Below are positions 1-5,865 of a stretch of DNA of 5,865 bases, in pieces (the stretch's first letter is position 1; each line of letters starts with the position of its first letter). This DNA is from Thermoplasmata archaeon (GTDB taxonomy: Archaea > Thermoplasmatota > Thermoplasmata > RBG-16-68-12), in the NCBI GenBank assembly GCA_013329855.1, contig DUJI01000041.1:1-5865 (forward strand), written 5' to 3'. The notes beneath the pieces were generated by a model. The model was not told the origin of the DNA, searched no databases, and saw only the letters and a list, made by a program, of their open reading frames with translations. The translations under genes were made by a program, and so were the position numbers.

Positions 1-105
1 GCCGTTCGTCAAGCCGTTCGTGTGACCGAGGCCATTCGTGAGCCCGTTGGTCCGTCCCCGCAGGCCGTTCGTCAACCCGTTCGTCCGGCCATGGAGGCCG
101 TTCAC
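1..105 (-). repeat. In-gene tandem repeat encoding Thr-Asn-Gly-Leu units
   Basis: Reading the minus strand, residues 466-500 of the KaiC-like protein are built from [T/V]NGL tetrapeptides: 466-469, 473-476, 477-480, 484-487, 488-491, 494-497 and a last unit cut by the edge. Two TNGL units plus a 2-3 residue linker containing Gly with Arg or His form a higher-order unit of 10-11 residues (30-33 bp). A lone earlier unit lies at residues 445-448 (157-168). At the DNA level the 12-bp core is GCCGTTCGTCAA with small variations. The array continues past the left edge, so its total length cannot be given. Confidence 0.85.
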
Positions 106-1500
106 GCGTCCGGTCTTCCTTACGGCGACCGGCCGAAGTGGACGGCGTTCGAGGACGAGCCCGTTCGTCAGACCCTTGGCCTTGGGCACGGGCTTCAGCC
201 CGGGTGCCTTGAGCACGGGACGGGGTCGGGGAGCCGGCGCCTCCGTGGGCTGCGTCTTGGCCCCTTGCCGGTCCTGGACCATCTCTTGGACCGTCGCGCG
301 GACCAAGTCCTCGAGCCCGCGGAACAGGTCCGTCTCCTCGCGGAGGTCGGCCATGCAGTGGGGGCACTGCGCGGATCCCGCGGCGACGGGTGCCTTGCAG
401 AAGGGGCACGGGCTGGCACCCTGGCCCTCGGACTCCGCCGAGGCCCGGAGGGCCCTCTCCCGGCTCCGCTTCCACCGCTCCGCGTCACCGAGGCGGGCGA
501 AGAGCTTCATCTCGAACGCCCAGAGACCCGGGTAGTCGGGATCGATGGTCTCGAGCCGTTCGAGGGTCCGGACCGCGGCGCGCGGGTCGTCCGCGACGGC
601 CTGGGCGGCGGCCAGCGTGAAGAGGGCGTCCCGGTCCTCCGAGTCGATCCGGAGGCGTTCCCGGGCGATCTCCTGGATCATCCCGATGCGGCTCGCGCGG
701 GCCTCCGAAGGACGAGGAGCCCTCGCCGGCTGCGCGGGAGGCGCCACGGCCCCGGAAGGGGGCAGCGGGGGCGGCGGCGCGGAAGGGCCGATCCGGATCC
801 CCTGGTCCGTGAGCTCGAACGGCACGAAGTCGGAGGCGGGGGTCGTATCCTTGAGGTGGAGCACGCCGATTTTGCGGACGATCCGGTCCCCGCTGCGGCT
901 CCGCTCGATTTCGATCACGCCGTCGAAGGGCTGGTGGAGCGTCGTGAGGACGGCGGCGGAGTGCATCTCGTTCTCCAGGAGGAAGAGAGCGGTGAAGTGG
1001 AAGCGATCGAACTTGCGCTTCGTGGATTGGGCGAACGCGTAGACCTGGCCGGCCTCGTACACGTTCATCGCGGGGGAGAGCATCTCGACGAACGCACGCC
1101 GCGGACCGTCTCCCCGTAGGGCCGCGATACCTCGGCTTACGGCGGCCCCCGCGTTGGTCAGGTCCACGGACGAACGCACCACGGCGCCGCGTTCCTCCAC
1201 GTCCGTGACCGTCTCCTCGCCCCAGGAGAACCAGTCCACGATGCGGAGGCGGTCCTCCTTGACGACCCGTTCCACGTCCACGCCGTAGCGGCGGAGGTCC
1301 CGCAGCAGGGACTCGGCGGACTGGGAGGACACGACGACGAGGCCGCTCCCGCCGGTCCGCAGGCCCTCCGCGAGGAAGGCGAGGGCGAAGGCCAGCTTTT
1401 CCTGTCCCGGCGGGCCCTGGAGGATGAGGCTGGTCTCCGGCGGAAGCCCACCCTGCACAAGGGCGTCAAATCCCGCAATCCCGCTGGCCAGCCGCTCCAT
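1..1500 (-). CDS. KaiC/RecA-like domain protein with TPR-like region, zinc ribbon and Asn-Gly repeat tail (C-terminus off the left edge)
   Basis: Five hundred codons are open from ATG at 1500 to the window edge, with no stop. Residues 1-~220 look like a KaiC/RecA-type domain: an N-terminal SGIAGFDALVQGGLP segment, a P-loop-like GPPGQEKLAF (29-38), a KaiC-like strand-helix (VVVSSQSAESLLRDLRRYG, 55-73) and a C-terminal GVLHLKD..FELTDQGIRI segment. The catalytic motifs are eroded. The usual GxGK[ST] reads GQEKL (32-36), the position of the catalytic Glu pair reads SQ or QS, and the Walker B region reads AFVEMLS (136-142). A Pro/Ala linker (~240-265) follows, then a TPR-like helical stretch (~283-355), a zinc ribbon (C365, C368, C379, C382), a Pro/Lys-rich tract (~415-460) and TNGL repeats (466-500). 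The start is fixed by the in-frame TGA of the upstream regulator two codons earlier; a GAGG about 8 nt upstream may serve as the ribosome site. No signal peptide or membrane segment is seen. The KaiC-like assignment is fairly secure. The cellular role is unknown, and a non-hydrolysing binding or scaffold role is inference. Confidence 0.85.
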   Translation of the reverse strand, partial: MERLASGIAGFDALVQGGLPPETSLILQGPPGQEKLAFALAFLAEGLRTGGSGLVVVSSQSAESLLRDLRRYGVDVERVVKEDRLRIVDWFSWGEETVTDVEERGAVVRSSVDLTNAGAAVSRGIAALRGDGPRRAFVEMLSPAMNVYEAGQVYAFAQSTKRKFDRFHFTALFLLENEMHSAAVLTTLHQPFDGVIEIERSRSGDRIVRKIGVLHLKDTTPASDFVPFELTDQGIRIGPSAPPPPLPPSGAVAPPAQPARAPRPSEARASRIGMIQEIARERLRIDSEDRDALFTLAAAQAVADDPRAAVRTLERLETIDPDYPGLWAFEMKLFARLGDAERWKRSRERALRASAESEGQGASPCPFCKAPVAAGSAQCPHCMADLREETDLFRGLEDLVRATVQEMVQDRQGAKTQPTEAPAPRPRPVLKAPGLKPVPKAKGLTNGLVLERRPLRPVAVRKTGRVNGLHGRTNGLTNGLRGRTNGLTNGLGHTNGLTNG

Positions 1501-1503
1501 GGG

Positions 1504-2124
1504 TCAAGCCTCGAGGGGACGGGCGAGCCCACAGCGGACCGCCAGGTCCGGATGGACGCTGATTGCTTCTTGGAGGGCGGTCTGGAAGACCTTCCGGGCG
1601 GCCGGCTTCCCGACGCTCTGGGAGCACACGTCCCACAGGTCCCGGTGGAGGGCGGCCATGAGGTCCCGGAGGTGCTCGAGGCCGCCGCCGCTGCCCGCGA
1701 TCATCTGCTCGAAGACCGCGGAGCGGAGGTCCTGATGCTCCGCACCGAGGGTGTGCTCCATGTCCCCCTCGACCTGGGGAATCCCCAGCTGCCGGATCTG
1801 CTGGAACAGGGAGTGGAAGTAGGCCACGTAGAAGTCGACCGCCTCCCGGAGCGGGCCGGAGTCGTCCGCGAGATCCACCTCGATCTGGAGGCGCGCGGAC
1901 CGCACGCGGTACTCGGACGTCCGGGCGTCGTGTCGACGGCGCTCCACGAGGCCCAGCTCGGCCAGTCGCTGGAGGAAGCGGGACGCCGTGGACACGTGGA
2001 TCCCCAGGTCCCGGGCCACCTCGCTGGAGAGATGCCACTTCCCGTCCCGGAGCTGCCGCAGGATCTCCAGGCTGTACTCCCCGGACAGGAGGGTGGCGGC
2101 CTGACGGAAGGTGTTGGGGTCCAT
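1504..2124 (-). CDS. ArsR-like winged helix-turn-helix transcriptional regulator
   Basis: This is a cytoplasmic DNA-binding protein of 206 residues. Residues ~6-75 form a winged helix. LSGEYSLEILRQLRDGKWHL (13-32) is the first helical part, SSEVARDLGIHVSTASRFLQ (33-52) is the helix-turn-helix with the recognition helix near 44-57, and LVERRRHDARTSEYRV (59-74) is the basic wing. The remainder (~80-206) is predicted to be mainly helical and contains two Trp/Phe-rich stretches. I do not recognise it as a named ligand domain, and no cysteine cluster typical of metal-sensing ArsR proteins is visible. ATG at 2124 is chosen because a weak GAAGG sits 7 nt upstream and the protein then begins just before the winged helix; an in-frame ATG at 2208 would only add a Pro/Leu-rich stretch. 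The gene precedes the KaiC-like gene with one codon between stop and start, so the two are probably co-transcribed and translationally coupled. A dyad just upstream suggests autoregulation. The effector is unknown. Confidence 0.85.
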   Translation of the reverse strand: MDPNTFRQAATLLSGEYSLEILRQLRDGKWHLSSEVARDLGIHVSTASRFLQRLAELGLVERRRHDARTSEYRVRSARLQIEVDLADDSGPLREAVDFYVAYFHSLFQQIRQLGIPQVEGDMEHTLGAEHQDLRSAVFEQMIAGSGGGLEHLRDLMAALHRDLWDVCSQSVGKPAARKVFQTALQEAISVHPDLAVRCGLARPLEA

Positions 2125-2163
2125 GATCGTGCCTTCGGCGAGCGGTCTCGGGAGGGGTAGTAA

Positions 2164-2180
2164 GTCTACCCGTCGTAGAC
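2164..2180. promoter_or_regulatory. Candidate operator: perfect 6-bp inverted repeat GTCTAC-N5-GTAGAC
   Basis: GTCTAC (2164-2169) and GTAGAC (2175-2180) are perfect inverted arms around a 5-bp spacer. The element lies 40 bp upstream of the regulator ATG. On the minus strand it directly precedes a weak TATA-like stretch (CTTACTA, about 2157-2163). A dimeric winged-helix protein bound here would cover the BRE/TATA region of its own promoter, which is the usual geometry for archaeal autorepression. The dyad is seen directly; its function as an operator is inferred. Confidence 0.45.
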
Positions 2181-2253
2181 CTGGGGGGTCAAGAAGCGTC
2201 CCGTCCAATTCTCACGGGAGATTCTCTTGGGCGGAAACCAGCGCCCGGAGGCG

Positions 2254-2292
2254 CTCCGGGGCGCCCGGGCCACGCCGGATGGCGCCCCGGAG
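2254..2292. other. Long GC-rich inverted repeat (12-bp perfect arms) in the regulator-rpoK intergenic region
   Basis: The arms CTCCGGGGCGCC (2254-2265) and GGCGCCCCGGAG (2281-2292) are exact reverse complements separated by 15 bp. The loop can extend the helix by three more pairs (CGG 2266-2268 with CCG 2275-2277). An overlapping smaller hairpin, AGCGCC-CGGA-GGCGCT (2240-2255), cannot form at the same time. No coding frame here looks genuine, so the structure belongs to non-coding sequence between divergent genes. It could be a terminator-like or leader structure, a small RNA, or a protein-binding site. GC-rich background raises the chance rate of such repeats. Confidence 0.5.
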
Positions 2293-2315
2293 GGGTCGCG
2301 CGTAGGCAACATTGA

Positions 2316-2328
2316 AGTAGCGGCTACT
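2316..2328. promoter_or_regulatory. 13-bp dyad AGTAGC-G-GCTACT next to a possible rpoK promoter
   Basis: Perfect 6-bp arms flank a single central G. The right arm runs into TACTATTT (2325-2332), the most AT-rich spot upstream of rpoK and a weak candidate TATA element; a start of transcription about 25 bp downstream would give a leader of roughly 50 nt before the TTG start. The arms share the GTAG/CTAC core with the dyad at 2164-2180, so one regulator might recognise both, but the spacing differs. Confidence 0.3.
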
Positions 2329-2392
2329 ATTTCCGCCCGCAACGGCCGCCCTTTCCTACCGCTGAGGGTGACCTCCAGCCCGCCGCCAGGCC

Positions 2393-2397
2393 GAGGG
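2393..2397 (+). promoter_or_regulatory. Shine-Dalgarno site deciding the rpoK start
   Basis: GAGGG ends 6 nt before the TTG at 2404, which is ideal spacing. The alternative GTG at 2368 has a GAGG directly abutting it with no spacer, which is too close to work. This supports the TTG start. Confidence 0.5.
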
Positions 2398-2403
2398 AAC
2401 TCC

Positions 2404-2577
2404 TTGCGCTACACCCGCTTCGAGAAGGCCCGCATCATCGGAGCCCGGGCGCTCCAGATCAGCATGGGCGCGCCCATCGTCCTGGACGTCCCCGCGGGGA
2501 TGGTCGACCCCATCGAGATCGCGTGGACCGAGTTCAACGCGGGCGCCATCCCGATCACCGTGAAGCGGGAGCTCTGA
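2404..2577 (+). CDS. rpoK: DNA-directed RNA polymerase subunit K (archaeal Rpb6/omega homologue)
   Basis: RpoK is a small structural subunit of archaeal RNA polymerase. It clamps the C-terminal part of the largest subunit and helps assembly, like bacterial omega and eukaryotic Rpb6. The family signature is nearly complete: [20 protein letters not shown] (residues 3-22), then APIVLDVP, and the C-terminal [20 protein letters not shown]. The TTG start with a well-spaced Shine-Dalgarno gives 57 residues, in line with short archaeal RpoK proteins. A GTG at 2368 would add 12 Pro/Gly/Ser-rich residues not needed by the family and lacks a spaced ribosome site, but it cannot be excluded. The gene stands alone on its strand, facing the zpr1-type gene with 7 bp between stop codons. 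Identity is very secure; the start is less so. Confidence 0.93.
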   Translation: MRYTRFEKARIIGARALQISMGAPIVLDVPAGMVDPIEIAWTEFNAGAIPITVKREL

Positions 2578-2584
2578 CGACGCA

Positions 2585-3199
2585 TCATTCTTCTTCATCC
2601 GACCGTGCCAGGTCGGCGAGGTCAAAGACGGTCTCCGAGGACTTCAGGCGTGCGGCCTCCTCCGGGGTCAGCGTCTCGCGCACGACGTCGTCCTGAATCA
2701 CGTCGCTGTTGCCCGTGGGGTCCTCGAGGATGAACGTGAACGGCTCGCGGCCCTCGATCATGGCTTCCATCCGCTCCCGGACACTCCGGAGGCGCCTTCT
2801 CGCCCCAGGGGTCTCCGCCACGGCCTCCTGGCCCTGAACCACATCCAGGAACTTGCGCAGGACCCCCTCCACGTTCGTGATGAACGCCTCGGCCTGCGGG
2901 CCGGGCTCCAGGGTCGCTCCGAGCTCGGGAATCCGGACCGTGCCCGAAGAGGACCGGGCGACCCGTGCGGAGCGGTGCTCCGGACCCACGACGCGGAGCG
3001 TGATGCGGAGCGCCTCCCGATGCCGGGTCAGCAGGAGGTCCCCGTGGTGGTACCCGCACGCAAGGCAGAGGAGCGTGGTCTGGAGCGCCTCGCCGAAGTA
3101 GGGCAGATCCAGGTCCAGGGACCGGAGCACGAGGGGCGCGCGGCCGCAGACGGGGCAGGGGGCCTCGAGGGACGTCTCGCGCACCGGGCCGCGGGTCAC
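2585..3199 (-). CDS. ZPR1-type zinc-finger protein (archaeal single-module form)
   Basis: With a GTG start at 3199 the protein has 204 residues. A C4 zinc finger opens it: CPVC at 15-18 and CLAC at 45-48, spaced C-x2-C-x26-C-x2-C. Family hallmarks follow in order: LPYFGE (33-38), CGYHHGDLLL, RVARSSSGTVRIPELG (79-94), the strongly diagnostic EPGPQAEAFITNVEGVL (98-114), and PFTFILEDPTGNSDVI near the C-terminal third, ending in an acidic DEEE tail. Eukaryotic ZPR1 has two such modules and works with eEF1A; archaeal proteins have one, and their role is less clear, with assistance to elongation factor 1A a reasonable family-based inference. The start is uncertain: in-frame alternatives are GTG 3220, GTG 3184 and TTG 3247, none with a clear Shine-Dalgarno. 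An upstream ATG at 3460 would lie inside hsp20 and beyond the promoter, so it is rejected. The gene diverges from hsp20. Confidence 0.9.
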   Translation of the reverse strand: MTRGPVRETSLEAPCPVCGRAPLVLRSLDLDLPYFGEALQTTLLCLACGYHHGDLLLTRHREALRITLRVVGPEHRSARVARSSSGTVRIPELGATLEPGPQAEAFITNVEGVLRKFLDVVQGQEAVAETPGARRRLRSVRERMEAMIEGREPFTFILEDPTGNSDVIQDDVVRETLTPEEAARLKSSETVFDLADLARSDEEE

Positions 3200-3317
3200 A
3201 TCCGGAGTGGGAAGGGTCACCGGGAAGGGGAGGCCGTGGAGGGACAAAGAGCTTTCAGCGTCCGCGTCCCGAAGAGACCGGGAGACGCCGGAGACCGGGG
3301 TCCTGCAGTGAACAAAG

Positions 3318-3325
3318 TTTATATA
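3318..3325 (+). promoter_or_regulatory. TATA box of hsp20, possibly shared with the divergent zpr1-type gene
   Basis: TTTATATA matches the archaeal TATA consensus and is the most AT-rich point in a very GC-rich window. Transcription would start near 3345-3350, giving an hsp20 leader of about 30 nt that contains the Shine-Dalgarno site. On the minus strand the same bases read TATATAAA, so the element might also serve the zpr1-type gene with a start near 3295 and a leader of roughly 95 nt. The plus-strand role is well supported; the minus-strand role is inference. Confidence 0.8.
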
Positions 3326-3350
3326 GAACTGCAAATACATTATTGGGTGC

Positions 3351-3370
3351 TGGGGCATCCCCAAGGAGGG
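3351..3370 (+). promoter_or_regulatory. hsp20 leader: small hairpin abutting a strong Shine-Dalgarno
   Basis: TGGGG-CAT-CCCCA (3351-3363) is a perfect 5-bp hairpin with a 3-nt loop. One base later comes GGAGGG (3365-3370), a strong ribosome site 7 nt before the ATG at 3378. A larger imperfect pairing of TTGGG (3343-3347) with CCCAA (3360-3364) is an alternative fold. The ribosome site is secure; any regulatory role of the hairpin is speculation. Confidence 0.6.
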
Positions 3371-3377
3371 ACCCAAC

Positions 3378-3902
3378 ATGATGCGGAAGACCAAGAAGAC
3401 GGATCTCGCCTCGAAGTCTGGGGAGAACACCCCGGAGCGAGCCCTGCTCCCGCGCGGCACCTCGGACTGGTTCGCGGAGATGGACCGCTGGTTCGACGAC
3501 CTCCGGAACGAGTTCGAGCGGACGTTCTGGGGCCCCGACGCACGCTACGGGCGCGAGGGCGTCCTCGCAGCTCGCCAGCCCCTCGTGGACCTGGCGGACA
3601 ACGGCCGCGAGTTCGTCCTGACCGCCGAGCTGCCCGGCGTGAAGAAGGAAGACCTGGACATCCAGGTGACGCCGGAAGGAATCGAGATCGGTGCGGAGAC
3701 CCAGCGGGAGAGGGAGGACAACGGGAAGGACTACGCGTACCGCGAGCGCTCGTACTCCTCCTTCCGCCGCGTCCTGCCGTTCCCGGAGGAGGTCCTCCCC
3801 GACCAGGTCGAGGCCAAGCTGACGGACGGCGTCCTCGAGGTCCGGCTCCCCAAGAAGGAGCCCGCCCCGAGGCGCGAGCCCGTGAAGGTCCGGGTCGAGT
3901 GA
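3378..3902 (+). CDS. hsp20: Small heat-shock protein, Hsp20/alpha-crystallin family
   Basis: A cytoplasmic ATP-independent holdase that binds unfolding proteins and keeps them soluble; family members form large oligomers. The 174 residues divide into a basic, disordered start (1-25), an amphipathic aromatic N-terminal arm (WFAEMDRWFDDLRNEFERTF, 31-50), an alpha-crystallin domain (~66-160) and a short tail. Alpha-crystallin landmarks are PLVDLADNGREFVLTAELPG (68-87), KKEDLDIQV, the YRERSYSSFRRVLPFP strand (121-136) and AKLTDGVLEVRLPK (146-159), matching the A-x3-[D/N]G[V/I]L signature. The tail VKVRV (169-173) supplies an IxI/VxV-like motif used for inter-dimer contacts. Two ATGs lie in tandem (3378, 3381); the Shine-Dalgarno GGAGGG fits either. 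A strong TATA box precedes the gene, and a CDC48-type unfoldase follows on the same strand. Length is slightly above the archaeal norm because of the extended N-terminal region. Confidence 0.95.
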   Translation: MMRKTKKTDLASKSGENTPERALLPRGTSDWFAEMDRWFDDLRNEFERTFWGPDARYGREGVLAARQPLVDLADNGREFVLTAELPGVKKEDLDIQVTPEGIEIGAETQREREDNGKDYAYRERSYSSFRRVLPFPEEVLPDQVEAKLTDGVLEVRLPKKEPAPRREPVKVRVE

Positions 3903-3914
3903 CCCGGACTCCCA

Positions 3915-3931
3915 CCTTCTTTCCTTTCGTT
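3915..3931 (+). terminator. Possible hsp20 terminator, T-rich tract
   Basis: Beginning about a dozen bases after the hsp20 stop lies a pyrimidine run with several T clusters (CTTCTTTCCTTTCGTT), and no clear stem precedes it. Archaeal polymerases often terminate at T-rich stretches without a hairpin. The tract is interrupted by C, so it may be leaky. Support is modest. Confidence 0.35.
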
Positions 3932-3952
3932 CAGCCGGTGAAACCATAACCA

Positions 3953-3960
3953 CGTTTATC
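3953..3960 (+). promoter_or_regulatory. TATA-like promoter element of the CDC48-type gene
   Basis: CGTTTATC sits in a local AT-rich patch about 65 bp before the ATG at 4021 and shares GTTTAT with the hsp20 TATA box. Transcription would start near 3982-3986, leaving a leader of about 35 nt. Some read-through from hsp20 is also possible. Confidence 0.5.
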
Positions 3961-4009
3961 TGGCGTCTTGAGGATGCGTCGCCCGCGGGGCAGCGCCCTC
4001 ACGATTCCT

Positions 4010-5865
<1,856 letters not shown>

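Noticed and set aside
1..105. CRISPR-like or intergenic direct repeat array
   Set aside because: The short repeats keep one reading frame and encode a regular TNGL peptide within a continuous 500-codon frame; there are no unique spacers of even length.
22..1119. Long plus-strand open frame of 365 residues opposite the KaiC-like gene
   Set aside because: Arg/Gly/Leu-rich composition without recognisable domains; it mirrors the third-position bias of the minus-strand gene, which has clear domains.
1552..2160. Plus-strand frame of 202 residues opposite the regulator
   Set aside because: Antisense shadow; the minus strand encodes a clear winged helix.
1037..2187. CGTAGACCTGG occurring both inside the KaiC-like gene (about 1037-1047) and beside the candidate operator (about 2174-2184)
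   Set aside because: Only two copies, one in coding sequence and without the dyad partner; most likely chance.
3200..3460. Extension of the zpr1-type protein to an ATG at 3460
   Set aside because: It would start inside hsp20, cross the TATA box, and add about 87 residues with no family match before the zinc finger.
2975..3953. Overlapping long frames on both strands across zpr1-type and hsp20 genes
   Set aside because: They cross the AT-rich promoter and overlap two well-identified genes in other frames; composition is typical of GC-rich shadows.

Overview
The window is a high-GC archaeal chromosome fragment. The archaeal identity rests on three things: a small RpoK (Rpb6/omega-type) RNA polymerase subunit, an archaeal-type ZPR1 zinc-finger protein, and a CDC48/VAT-type double AAA+ ATPase whose D1 pore loop reads KFYG. 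The hsp20 promoter also has a textbook archaeal TATA box followed by a Shine-Dalgarno leader. A euryarchaeal, perhaps Thermoplasmatota-like, source is my best guess, but nothing here fixes the lineage.

Left block (1-2124, minus strand): a two-gene operon. A winged-helix regulator of 206 residues is followed, after a single CCC codon and in the same frame, by a long multidomain protein that runs off the left edge. That protein has a KaiC/RecA-like domain with eroded catalytic motifs, then a proline-rich linker, a TPR-like helical segment, a four-cysteine zinc ribbon, a basic Pro-rich tract and a Thr-Asn-Gly-Leu repeat tail. It is the least ordinary item in the window. The degraded ATPase motifs and the repeat tail suggest a binding or scaffold protein rather than a working ATPase.

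Middle block (2125-3377): a divergent intergenic region of about 280 bp contains a perfect GTCTAC/GTAGAC dyad upstream of the regulator, a perfect 12-bp GC-rich inverted repeat with a competing smaller hairpin, and a 13-bp dyad. Next come rpoK (plus) and the zpr1-type gene (minus), which converge with only 7 bp between their stop codons. The zpr1-type gene and hsp20 diverge around a self-complementary TATA element.

Right block (3318-5865, plus strand): hsp20 and then the CDC48-type ATPase, each with its own TATA-like element and Shine-Dalgarno site. Side by side, a holdase chaperone and an unfoldase that feeds the proteasome look like a protein quality-control pair. The ATPase gene is cut by the right edge at the D2 arginine fingers. 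All coding regions except the two edge-truncated ones are complete, and no tRNA, rRNA, CRISPR array or insertion sequence was seen.
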